Positions 33,716-42,300 of a DNA stretch of 64,000 bases are shown piece by piece. This stretch comes from an uncultured Oscillospiraceae bacterium (GTDB lineage: Bacteria; Bacillota; Clostridia; Oscillospirales; Acutalibacteraceae). The notes under the pieces are model-generated. The model made no database searches. It worked only from the letters and a program-made list of their open reading frames with translations, and had not been told where the DNA came from. Positions within the stretch are counted from its first letter, which is position 1, and every line of letters starts with the position of its first letter. The translations under genes and the position numbers were made by a program. Location: NCBI GenBank assembly GCA_900544715.1, contig UQWL01000001.1, positions 248,001 to 312,000 of the forward strand. The letters run 5' to 3'.

Positions 33716-34744
33716 ATGTACGATGTATTGGTAATTGGCGCAGGGCCGGCAGGGAGCACGGCCGCCCGGGTTTTAGCTGGGCGGGGGTATCGGGTGCTGC
33801 TGGTGGAAAAATGCAAAATGCCGCGCTATAAATCCTGCTCCGGGGTGTTGATCCAGAAGTCGGTTGATTTGATCGGCAAATACTTTGGCGGCAGCACGCC
33901 GGCAGAGGCACTGTGCGAACCGGTTGATAACCGGGGCATGGTTTTTACGGACGACCGTGGGAAAGAATACCGCTTTGAGCAGCCGGGCCTTAATGTGTGG
34001 CGCGGCCCCTTTGACCATTGGCTTGCCTTGAAAGCCCGGGAGAGCGGCGCGAAGATCAGGGATGCAACTACCGCTGTTTCCTGTGCAGAACAGCCCGGTT
34101 TTGTGACGGTTACTTTGCGTGGTGAAACAAATGATACGGTGAAGGCGAGATATGTTTTGGATTGTGAAGGCGTTGTAGGCGCTTTCAAGCGCAAGCTTGT
34201 GCAGGACGCGCCGGAATTTATCAGCACGTTTCAAACCTTTAACGAGGGGCGAATCGCGTTGGACCCGCACTATTTTTATGCCTATTTGCAGCCGGAATTC
34301 TCCGAATACGATGCGTGGTTTAACGTCAAGGATCAATTTTTGATTTTGGGCGTATCTGTAAAAAATCCGGATCACATCGAAGGCTTCTACGATCGTTTTC
34401 TCGCTTACATGAGGGAGCGCCACCATTTGCAGGTTGACCGCCAAATCAAGGCGGACCGGTGGCTGATGCCCCGCATCCGGCCCGGGTGCTCCATTGATTA
34501 TGGCCGGGGCCGCGTGCTGTTTGCGGGAGAGGCGGCCGGTTTTTTGAACCCGATGGGGGAGGGGATTTCCGCAGCGATGGAGAGCGGCTGCTGCGCCGCG
34601 TGTGCAATTGCGGATTGGTTTGAAGATTTGGAGGCCATCTATTCTGCCTACCGGCAGGCAGCAGAACCCCTGCGGGGCTATATGAAGCGGCAGTGGAGCC
34701 TTGTGGCGGGTATGGCGGAGCCCTTTCAGGAGATGAGCAGCTAA
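33716..34744 (+). CDS. FAD-dependent oxidoreductase, geranylgeranyl-reductase-like
   Basis: A 342-residue flavoprotein. The N-terminal dinucleotide fold VLVIGAGPAGSTAARVLAGRGYRV binds FAD; YKSCSGVL is the Cys-containing segment typical of geranylgeranyl reductases and related monooxygenase-fold enzymes; GRVLFAGEAAGFLNPMGEGISAAMESG is the second FAD motif. Relatives saturate isoprenoid chains or act on phenolics. The substrate here is not evident: no isoprenoid genes are adjacent. AAGAGGGGTCGTCT precedes the ATG. It is monocistronic. Confidence 0.85.
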   Translation: MYDVLVIGAGPAGSTAARVLAGRGYRVLLVEKCKMPRYKSCSGVLIQKSVDLIGKYFGGSTPAEALCEPVDNRGMVFTDDRGKEYRFEQPGLNVWRGPFDHWLALKARESGAKIRDATTAVSCAEQPGFVTVTLRGETNDTVKARYVLDCEGVVGAFKRKLVQDAPEFISTFQTFNEGRIALDPHYFYAYLQPEFSEYDAWFNVKDQFLILGVSVKNPDHIEGFYDRFLAYMRERHHLQVDRQIKADRWLMPRIRPGCSIDYGRGRVLFAGEAAGFLNPMGEGISAAMESGCCAACAIADWFEDLEAIYSAYRQAAEPLRGYMKRQWSLVAGMAEPFQEMSS

Positions 34745-34754
34745 AACAATAAAA

Positions 34755-34799
34755 AAGCAGGCGGTATGCCACCCCTCTGCGGGTGCATACCGCCTGCTT
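34755..34799. terminator. Bidirectional terminator between the flavoprotein and thpR
   Basis: A 15-bp perfect stem (AAGCAGGCGGTATGC, 34755-34769 with 34785-34799) with an inner CACCC/GGGTG lies between convergent genes. It is followed by AATTTTT on the plus strand and by TTTTTTATTG on the minus strand. Confidence 0.85.
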
Positions 34800-34805
34800 C
34801 AATTT

Positions 34806-35339
34806 TTACCCAATTGGCTGCACAAACCTCGGCACATATTGCAGCAGGCCGTTTACCCGCCGGGATTCCATCAGGGCGATTTCCGTCACCTGCATCCGGG
34901 TGGGCGGCAACGTTTTCCCATAGTCCTTTGCCTGAAAGCCAGGCTCCAGGATGACCTCGCGCCCCAGCGTCAGGTGCGGCCGGAAGGCCCGCTTTTCCAG
35001 GGAAAAGCTCGCCAGCGCCGTAACCACCTGCTGCTGGAGGGCGGCCAGCGCTTTGTTTTCCGCAACGCCCATCCACCAAAGGCCGCTCCCACTTCGTTGA
35101 AAGCATCCAAGCCCTGCAAGCTCTATGGAAAACGGTTCTGCGTGGATAGATTGAAGTGCCTGCTTTGCTGCCGCTAACCGGTTTGTTTCGCCGAGAAAGG
35201 CAAGCGTTAAATGCAGGTTTTCCCTGCGGCTGAAATTGCCCTGCCGCGCATGGCTTTTGAGCCCTGCAATCGCAGCGCAGAGCACATCCTTGCATGGTTC
35301 ATCGAAACAGATTGCCACAAAAAGTCGCATGTTTCCCAC
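34806..35339 (-). CDS. thpR: RNA 2',3'-cyclic phosphodiesterase (2H family)
   Basis: A 177-residue protein with the two HxTx motifs of the 2H phosphoesterase fold, HLTLAF and HLTLGR, in the usual spacing. The family opens 2',3'-cyclic phosphates to 2'-phosphates and was named for ligating tRNA halves in vitro. The GTG at 35339 immediately follows the histidine-kinase stop and has GGAAGG upstream; the ATG at 35330 (MRLFVAI, the usual family start) is the alternative. It probably shares a transcript with the kinase. Confidence 0.9.
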   Translation of the reverse strand: MGNMRLFVAICFDEPCKDVLCAAIAGLKSHARQGNFSRRENLHLTLAFLGETNRLAAAKQALQSIHAEPFSIELAGLGCFQRSGSGLWWMGVAENKALAALQQQVVTALASFSLEKRAFRPHLTLGREVILEPGFQAKDYGKTLPPTRMQVTEIALMESRRVNGLLQYVPRFVQPIG

Positions 35340-36932
35340 TCATCCTTCCGATCCTGAGGTGCCATCCCCTTGCTGTTGAAGGCCTTTTTCGGTCGAAGAA
35401 GTGGGAGGCGCGTTCGCTTTTTTGATATCGAACCAGAACAGCACCCCATCCGTTTGGTTTTCACAGCCATATCCGCAGCCATATAGCTCCTGGAGGGCGC
35501 GGACGATAGAAAGCCCAAGCCCGTAGCGCTGCTCCGTGCCGCGTTTGCGGGCTTTATCCACCCGGTGGAAGCTGATCCAAATTTTATCCAGCTCATCCTG
35601 CGCAATCGGTTCGCCTGTGTTGAAAACGCGCACTCGGTAACGGCCCTCTTCCGTTTCAACGCAGTCGATCTCAATTCGTTTCTCCCCGGAGGCATGGGAA
35701 ACGGCGTTGATTACATAATTGTTGAGCACCGTTGTGAGCTTTTCCACATCCCCATAGCCGCGGTATGCTTCTGGGATATCCGCTTGGACGGCGATTTCAT
35801 TTTCCGCAAAAAGCAAGCGGCGCGTGCTGAGAAATTCATCGATCAGCGCGCGGATGGAGAAGGGCTCCTCATGCAGCTGGTATGCGCCCGCCTCATAGCG
35901 GGAGAGCTCCAGCAGCTCCATCACCATCCGGTTCATATGCCGGGTTTCCTCCATAATGATGCCGCAGTATTCTGCGGCCTGCTCCGGCTCCTGCGCAACG
36001 CCGAGCTGGAGGCCTTCCGCATAGCCCTGGATGATGGCGATCGGCGTTTTGAGCTCGTGGGATACGTTGGAGATGAATTCCTTTCGGATCTGCTCCGTGC
36101 GGCGCTCCTTTTCAATATCCGCTTCCAGCTGCCGGTTTTTTTGCTGCAGATCCTTAAGCGTTGCGTCCAGCGAATCGGAGAGCACGTTGATGCTGCGCGC
36201 GAGCTCGGAGAGTTCGTCCTTCCCCCTGGCGGTGCACTTACGGGAGAAATCCATCTGCGCCATGCCACGGGTCACCCGGTTCATCGCAATCAATGGCTTG
36301 GTGAATTTATTGGCGTACCAGGCGGCGAAAATGATGGCGCTGAACATAATAATCACCGTGATCGCGCCAAACAGGTTATTCGCAAGCAGCGCATTGGATT
36401 CAATCACGTTTTTTTGGGCGGATACTTCGATGGTTTGCCCATTCTCCGTTGGAAGGCCGAATATAATATACTGAATATCATGGCTGCGCCCTTCGCGCAC
36501 TTCAAAGTAGGAGCCGTCGCCGCGTAATTCCCGCTCAAGCGTGGTCAGGTTATATTTGAATTGTTTCAGAAAATCGTCGCTGAAGATTGGGCTACCGGAG
36601 CTATAGCTATAGGGATTGTAAACCGTAGCCCAGAGGGGACGGCCATATGCGTCCATAATCTCCACGGCGATGTTATACTTCGTTGCAAGAGAATAAAGCT
36701 GTTCCCGAAAATCGTTCTCGTGCGTCTGATCCATCTCGCTGATGCTGCGGGCCGCCTGCTGGAGGTTGTCCTTTTCCCGCCAGATATATACCTGTGAGAG
36801 CAGGCGGGAATTGACAAACAAAATCAGCGCGGCGCTCAGCAGAAGGATCGCCACGATCTGAAAAAAAAGCTTTTGCTTGATGCTCCCCTTGAGGGGGCTG
36901 TTTTTATCATGCTTTAGCTTTGGCAACGTCAT
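35340..36932 (-). CDS. Sensor histidine kinase
   Basis: A 530-residue membrane kinase with transmembrane helices at about residues 23-44 and 186-208 flanking an extracytoplasmic sensor domain of about 140 residues. A HAMP linker follows, then the HisKA domain with phospho-acceptor His292 in NVSHELKTPIA, and a HATPase domain (VLNNYVINAVSHASG; RYGLGLSIVRAL). The signal is not known; the layout resembles PhoR/ResE-type envelope sensors. It overlaps the regulator gene by four bases, so the pair is cotranscribed. The C-terminal tail past the ATPase is Ser/Gly-rich. Confidence 0.94.
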   Translation of the reverse strand: MTLPKLKHDKNSPLKGSIKQKLFFQIVAILLLSAALILFVNSRLLSQVYIWREKDNLQQAARSISEMDQTHENDFREQLYSLATKYNIAVEIMDAYGRPLWATVYNPYSYSSGSPIFSDDFLKQFKYNLTTLERELRGDGSYFEVREGRSHDIQYIIFGLPTENGQTIEVSAQKNVIESNALLANNLFGAITVIIMFSAIIFAAWYANKFTKPLIAMNRVTRGMAQMDFSRKCTARGKDELSELARSINVLSDSLDATLKDLQQKNRQLEADIEKERRTEQIRKEFISNVSHELKTPIAIIQGYAEGLQLGVAQEPEQAAEYCGIIMEETRHMNRMVMELLELSRYEAGAYQLHEEPFSIRALIDEFLSTRRLLFAENEIAVQADIPEAYRGYGDVEKLTTVLNNYVINAVSHASGEKRIEIDCVETEEGRYRVRVFNTGEPIAQDELDKIWISFHRVDKARKRGTEQRYGLGLSIVRALQELYGCGYGCENQTDGVLFWFDIKKANAPPTSSTEKGLQQQGDGTSGSEG

Positions 36933-37606
36933 ATCTGCCCCTCGATCTTATAGCCCATTCCATAAACCGTTTTCAAATGCGCGCTGCCCCACTCGCCCAG
37001 TTTTGTGCGTAACCGTGCCATGTGGGAATCGACCGTGCGGATATCGCCCACATAATCAATGCCCCAGATGGAATCGAGCAGCTGCTCGCGCGTATAAACG
37101 CGGCCTGGGCTCGCCATCAGCTTGCGCAGGAGGTTGTATTCCTTCAGCGTCAGCTCCAGGTGCTTCCCGTGCAGGATGACCTCATGCGCCTCTTCATTGA
37201 TGCAGAGCTCGTCCATCCGCATGGCGCCGCCTGCATCCGGCGATTGCGCACGCCGCAGCAGGGCAGCGATCCGCTTCATCAGCACAGAGGGGCTGAAGGG
37301 CTTCGTCACGTAGTCATCCGCACCGGCCTCAAAGCCCATCAGTTCGTCGAACTCCTCGCTGCGGGCGGTGAGCATCAGGATAGGCACGTTGGAGGTTTCG
37401 CGCACGGCGCGGCAAACCTCCCAGCCGTCACGCTGCGGCATCATCACATCAAGCAGCAGGAGCGCCGTATCCGGATGCGTGCGGAAGACGGAGAGCGCCT
37501 GCTCGCCATCCTCCGCCTCCAGCGGCTTGTAGCCCTCTCGGCGCAGGAAATCGCACACCAGCCGGCGGATGTGCGCTTCGTCGTCGGCAATCAGAATTTT
37601 CTGCAT
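36929..37606 (-). CDS. OmpR/PhoB-family response regulator
   Basis: A 225-residue regulator. The receiver domain has the acidic pair D8-D9, phospho-acceptor D53 in LLLLDVMMP and the lysine in VTKPFSP. The winged-helix DNA-binding domain shows LTLKEYNLLRKLMASPGRVYTREQLLDSIWG and VDSHMARLRTKLG. It is the cognate partner of the kinase that follows. The start ATG at 37606 is preceded by GGGAGGCTTG. Its targets cannot be deduced from the window. Confidence 0.95.
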   Translation of the reverse strand: MQKILIADDEAHIRRLVCDFLRREGYKPLEAEDGEQALSVFRTHPDTALLLLDVMMPQRDGWEVCRAVRETSNVPILMLTARSEEFDELMGFEAGADDYVTKPFSPSVLMKRIAALLRRAQSPDAGGAMRMDELCINEEAHEVILHGKHLELTLKEYNLLRKLMASPGRVYTREQLLDSIWGIDYVGDIRTVDSHMARLRTKLGEWGSAHLKTVYGMGYKIEGQI

Positions 37607-37756
37607 GATACAAGCCTCCCAGCCTTCAAATTTGTTTCTGCATTGATTTTAGCACAGCGGGAATGGGCTTACAAGCGGCTTCACAATCCTTTTACATTTA
37701 TGCAATTTTTGCGTCATAGTGTTTTACGGCGCTTTGTCATGGGGATATGATAAAGC

Positions 37757-37780
37757 GCCCGGTTCAGTTGTGAACCGGGC
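37757..37780 (-). terminator. Hairpin downstream of the four-TM gene
   Basis: A perfect 10-bp stem (GCCCGGTTCA, 37757-37766 with 37771-37780) lies just past the end of the leftward 37798 gene. The minus strand continues GCTTTATC, so the T-run is weak. Confidence 0.5.
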
Positions 37781-37797
37781 GAAATGAGGTTATTTTA

Positions 37798-38178
37798 TTA
37801 TGCGTGTTTCTCTTTGCTTTTCCAAGCTGCAACCATCCACATCAGCATCAGGAGAACCGAAAGAACCGGCTGATTGTTGAAAATCGCATCGTAGGGAAGT
37901 GGAGCATTACAGAAAAACAAAATCCATAGCATTCCCCAGAGACTGCCGGCTGCGATAGATATGCACTTGAAAGCAAAAAAGCTGGAATCATGTTTAAAAG
38001 TGACGATCCAGGAAATCAGGAGCAGGATCGTGAGCAGGGGAAGCGCCCACCAATTTATGAAATAAAACGAATCGTTGAAATTCGTGAGGCGAGGGTACTT
38101 CGTTACGACAAAAATGAAAACGGCATATAAGGCGAGCATCCCGGATAAGATCCCATTTACTATTCTTGTTTTTGTCAT
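37798..38178 (-). CDS. Four-TM membrane protein, paralogue of the 43042 gene
   Basis: A 126-residue protein made of four hydrophobic segments with short loops. The ATG at 38178 follows GGGGAGG by eight bases. It shares blocks with the protein at 43042: DSFYFINWWALPLL against DAFFFINMWVVPLS, an ISIA segment, and FFCNAPLPYDAIFNNQPVLSVLLMLMW against FFDWPFPYYWLVFRYQALVLSILLLVW. I recognise no named family. It is the third gene of a leftward group (sigma factor, 94-residue protein, this gene). Its likely role, by position, is to protect against or assemble the Rhs protein; that is inference. Confidence 0.78.
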   Translation of the reverse strand: MTKTRIVNGILSGMLALYAVFIFVVTKYPRLTNFNDSFYFINWWALPLLTILLLISWIVTFKHDSSFFAFKCISIAAGSLWGMLWILFFCNAPLPYDAIFNNQPVLSVLLMLMWMVAAWKSKEKHA

Positions 38179-38209
38179 GATAAAAACCTCCCCATGTGAA
38201 ATAAAAATT

Positions 38210-38494
38210 TTATGTGACCCAATGTAGTACAACGAGGGTTGCTGCCAGACAGGCGGAAATCAGGGCTAACCGCCTGAGGAACCTCTTCCGGGCAGACAGA
38301 ATCGTTTTCACCCGATTGGCGATTTCTTCTTCCGAAAGGGCAGAATGGGCAGCGTGATATCCATCCATCTGCAATAAAAAATCCGAGCATTCTTTGATAA
38401 AATCCGGGTCCATCTCCTGATAAGGCTTCGCTAACTCCGCAGAGAGCAGCATTTCCACCTGTTGCCGCTCGAAGAAATCCTTATTATTACACAT
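38210..38494 (-). CDS. Small one-TM protein, candidate anti-sigma factor
   Basis: A 94-residue protein with a charged, helical N-terminal two thirds (residues about 5-70, including ECSDFLLQMDGY and EEEIANRVKTILSARK) and a single C-terminal transmembrane helix (LALISACLAATLVVLHW). That N-in topology and its position straight after an ECF sigma gene are typical of anti-sigma factors, although no zinc-binding HxxxCxxC motif is present and I recognise no family. AGGAGATTT precedes the ATG. It lies 70 bases after the sigma gene and 31 before the four-TM gene. Confidence 0.65.
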   Translation of the reverse strand: MCNNKDFFERQQVEMLLSAELAKPYQEMDPDFIKECSDFLLQMDGYHAAHSALSEEEIANRVKTILSARKRFLRRLALISACLAATLVVLHWVT

Positions 38495-38564
38495 ATAAAT
38501 CTCCTGGTTCTTTCATGATCAAATATATATGGTCGTAAATAAAAAAGGTTTCACAAAATCCTGA

Positions 38565-39098
38565 TCAAAAATGGCCGATGGATGAAAAGATGATTTTGGA
38601 TAGCTCTTTCATCCGCTTTCGCAAACGGAAAGCACGCAGCCGGATGGCTTTCTCGGTTGTTTGCAATTCCGTGGCTATCGTATGATACTGTTTATGTTCC
38701 ATATAGATTTTCGTATACAGTTCCATTTCTTTTGGCGCCAGGCTGCTGAGCACCTGCGTTTTGCCATGCGCAATCTCATCATCGGTTATGCTGTTTTCCA
38801 GTAGGGTTAAGATATCGGAATCACACGGGATTTCCTGATTGGAATGGTCTATGGAAAAAAGCTTTTGATTTTTTTCCTCTTTTTTATAGGCCTCCTTTAT
38901 TTTTTTATCCGCTACAGAATATAACCACGCTCGTAAATTCGTATTTGTCAGGCCGCCGTGGCGTTCCAGCAGCAATAAAAAAACATCCTGCACGAGATCT
39001 CTGGCCAGGTGCTCATCATAATTCACTTTTCGTAAACAAAATAAGTATATTTCCTCATAATAGGCGGCGGCTATATGTTCAAGCTCTGATTTGTTCAT
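38565..39098 (-). CDS. ECF-type RNA polymerase sigma factor
   Basis: A 177-residue sigma-70 family member with only regions 2 and 4. Region 2: CLRKVNYDEHLARDLVQDVFLLLLERHGG, then TNLRAWLYSVADKKIKEAYKK. Region 4: LAPKEMELYTKIYMEHKQYHTIATELQTTEKAIRLRAFRLRKRM. Such factors direct RNA polymerase to a small dedicated set of promoters, usually including their own. It is divergent from the Rhs gene across about 210 A+T-rich bases, making that gene the obvious candidate target. AGGAGTAATTTTT precedes the ATG. Confidence 0.9.
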   Translation of the reverse strand: MNKSELEHIAAAYYEEIYLFCLRKVNYDEHLARDLVQDVFLLLLERHGGLTNTNLRAWLYSVADKKIKEAYKKEEKNQKLFSIDHSNQEIPCDSDILTLLENSITDDEIAHGKTQVLSSLAPKEMELYTKIYMEHKQYHTIATELQTTEKAIRLRAFRLRKRMKELSKIIFSSIGHF

Positions 39099-39308
39099 AA
39101 AAATTACTCCTAAATTTTTGAAACATCTTCAATTTTTTTACATATAATAATGAAAACGATAAGAGGAAACGGTGTTAACTCTACTCCAATAATACCATAT
39201 GTTAAAATCTTTTACCATATAAAGTAAAAAAGAAGGTGATTCAATCAGTGAGTGATTTTTTGGACAGAATGATGAAAGGGATGGGACAGTTTCAAAAGGA
39301 GGATTATG
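39099..39308. promoter_or_regulatory. Divergent promoter region between the sigma factor and Rhs genes
   Basis: About 210 A+T-rich bases should carry promoters for both directions. I see several TATAAT-like boxes and a GGAAAC sequence near 39164 resembling an ECF -35 element. I cannot assign a definite -10 partner or choose between sigma-A and ECF control. Confidence 0.4.
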
Positions 39309-39397
39309 ATGAAAGCTATCAAAAAAATTGCGTTGTGTCTAGCTGTATTATTTGTAATGCAGGCAATGCCGACTGGGGTTTTTGCTGTGTCTTTTAA
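39248..39397 (+). CDS. Possible small upstream reading frame overlapping the Rhs start
   Basis: A GTG at 39248, eight bases after AAGGTGAT, opens 49 codons in a different frame from the Rhs gene and ends 88 bases inside it. The predicted peptide is hydrophilic at first (SDFLDRMMKGMGQFQKED) and Cys-rich at the end. The second half merely overlaps the Rhs signal peptide, so its composition may be accidental. A leader that couples translation is possible; chance is equally so. Confidence 0.25.
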   Translation: MSDFLDRMMKGMGQFQKEDYDESYQKNCVVSSCIICNAGNADWGFCCVF

Positions 39398-42300
39398 GGA
39401 TGCCCTATCTGAGGAATCGAGGGGAATCAGTGTGCTTGCACACTATGTCAAGGAAGATGCTGGAAGGGCAGGTATGCTTTACGTCAACGAATATAATCAG
39501 GAGACAATTGTAAAACGATCAGATGCATCCATTATGAGTGATGATGCACAACTAGAGTTGATTTATTACTATAGCTCGTATGAAAATGGCTATTCTTCGC
39601 ATTCCCCTTATGGAAACCATTGGAAAACAAACTATGATATCAAGCTGCAATACGATGCTGAAAACGATCAATTTATTTATCTTCATAATGACGGAGCCAC
39701 TGTAGCCTTTGAAAAGACAGATGAGATGCAGGGGGGAGACATTTACTGGAAGGAAAAGCTCACAATGCTATGTCGTTTGGATAAGCTTTATGTGAAACAG
39801 AACAGTACCAACCCTGCTGATGCGCGAATCGAAACAAAGAAGGGCGAAACGTTGACATTTGATTCTGAAGGGCGGTTGGTGCGAATCAAAACGCAACAAT
39901 CGGATGTTCAGATTTCATATCATCTAAATGGAATATCAGAAATTTCAGATGCCGCTGGAAACAGGCTGCAATTCAATTATGGAAATGACAACAGGGTCGA
40001 AACGATTACTGGTTATCAAGGAAAAACGCCGATATTAATTGAAAAAGGTGAAAAAAATGTCCCCTACCAAATTCAATATCAATATGATATAAAAGGGCGT
40101 TTGATATCTGTGACCTATCCAGATGGTAAAAGCATATCCTATGGATATCTATTTCCAGATAAGCTCTCAACCATCCAGAACATTGACGAAAAATGCTTAG
40201 AAATCGCCTATGCACAAAAGAGAGCAGAAACGATTCAGCAGATTTCTAGCGAAAATCCTGCTTTAAGCCGTGATATTGCTTCCTTGAAACATAATAGCAA
40301 TGGTAATATTATAAAGTCAGAATTATTTGGAGAGACAACGTATCAATATAATGAGTACGGATTGCTGGTTTACGACGACAAAACGATGGCCGCAATCGAT
40401 AAAGAGGCCAGAGAGGTGGAACTCGCTTCCGAGAAAGCTACAGTGGAACGGGTACGCCCTTGCAACTGCGAAGATTGCCATTTGGTTGCTTGTGAATGTG
40501 AATGTAACCGGCAAGAGGATTGCAATTGTTTCTCGTGCAATCTTTCTATTTCGGCTACAGGTGGTCAAAAGGCATTGTCAGCGGAATCCAAGATAACAAA
40601 TGCGTCTGCGTCGCAATCCGATATAAAGCTGTATCCGTCTGGATATGTAGCGGAAGAAACAGATAGCTTGGGCACCAAAGTGGCATATCAGTATGATCTG
40701 AATCAAAACCTTACGAAAGTTACTTTGGAGTTGGCTGGACTTACCGATGGTATTATCGAAAATAAGTATCAATATGCCAACGATAAGCTTATATCGATCG
40801 AGAATAACAACACCAAATATGATTTATTATATGATGAATGGGGAAATCCCAGTGGGGCAGATATTGAAGGGAAACCCCATGTGCGTTATCATTATGTGGA
40901 TGGCAATATTAGCTTTCTACAAACACAAGCGTATGCAAATGGTCAGTGCATATCTTATGCTTATGATGATAATGGCCGCATCTCCAGTATTAGCACGGAT
41001 GGAAAAACAGCAATGTTTGAATACGAATATCTGCAAAATGATGATGTAAAAATAATGAATCATAGCAATAATACGACAATGTTTTTAAAGGAAAACGCTT
41101 ATGAAATTTTAGATTCAGATAAAGATGAAGTATTATTTTCTGTGATCGTCCACCCCGGAAGGCAGTATACCTTAAAAATAGGGGATCATTCCTTCAATGT
41201 AAAATGGCAATCCGTATATGATGAAAGCAATGGCAAATATTCATTACAATATAAGACGGAAGGAATCAATACGGATGCAACAGTGGATATAATTCGTAAT
41301 TATGATAACAATGATGCGATTGCTTTAATTACAACGTCAAAAAATGAAAATATGGGAATTTCAGTATCAGAGAGTTTTGATAATAATAATCGATATAGCG
41401 TAGAAACTTTAACCTCTGTTTATCAATTTCAGAATAAAACGATTGAAAAGAAATGGACGAATAAGTTTGATGAAAATGACAGGCTGATTTCAGTTAACTT
41501 AAATGATGAACCATATGCAGAGTACACATATGATTCAATCGGCCAGCTGATAGGGTGGAAGGACTTTACCAACGGGCAGACACTCCAATATGAATATGAT
41601 AATTCCGGAAATCTATTAAAAAAAGATGCGGTGTTGAATTCCAGTCAGCACAAAAACAATAACTATACATATAATGATACACAATGGAAAGATCTGCTGT
41701 CAAAATATAATCAAAAAGCGGTGGTGTATGATGAAATTGGAAATCCGATTTCATATGGAAGCACCTCATTTCTCTGGAATTTTGGCAGACAGTTAGAATC
41801 CATTATCACAGAGAAACAACGGATAGAATATACGTATGGCGAAGACGGTTTGCGTCAGAGCAAAACAGTATATAGCGAGAATAATCCGATCTATCAATAT
41901 CGCTATTTTTGGAACGGTGAGCATCTGCTCGGTTTTGATTACTATGATTATTTGACGGAAAAGCTTCATACCATTGTTTTTATTTTGGATGATGAGCGAA
42001 CGCCTTATGGATTTATTGTAGATGATAAAGATATCTATTTGTATGAAAAAAGTATTGCAGGCGATATTACAGGTATCTATCAAAATGGAACACAGGTTGC
42101 CAGCTACCATTATGGGGCGTATGGGGAAGTTCTGAACTGCTATGAAAATGAAGAAATGCAAAAATATAATATTTTATCCTATCGAGGTTATTGTTATGAC
42201 CGAGAAACAGATATGTATTATCTTCAATCAAGATATTATGTGCCGGAATGGGGGCGCTTTTTGAATGCTGACCTTTATGTTGATACAGGCACAGGGATAT

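Noticed and set aside
40323..40596. Overlapping short frames inside the Cys-rich part of the Rhs gene
   Set aside because: They lack ribosome sites and lie in an open, signal-peptide-bearing frame that is clearly the coding one.
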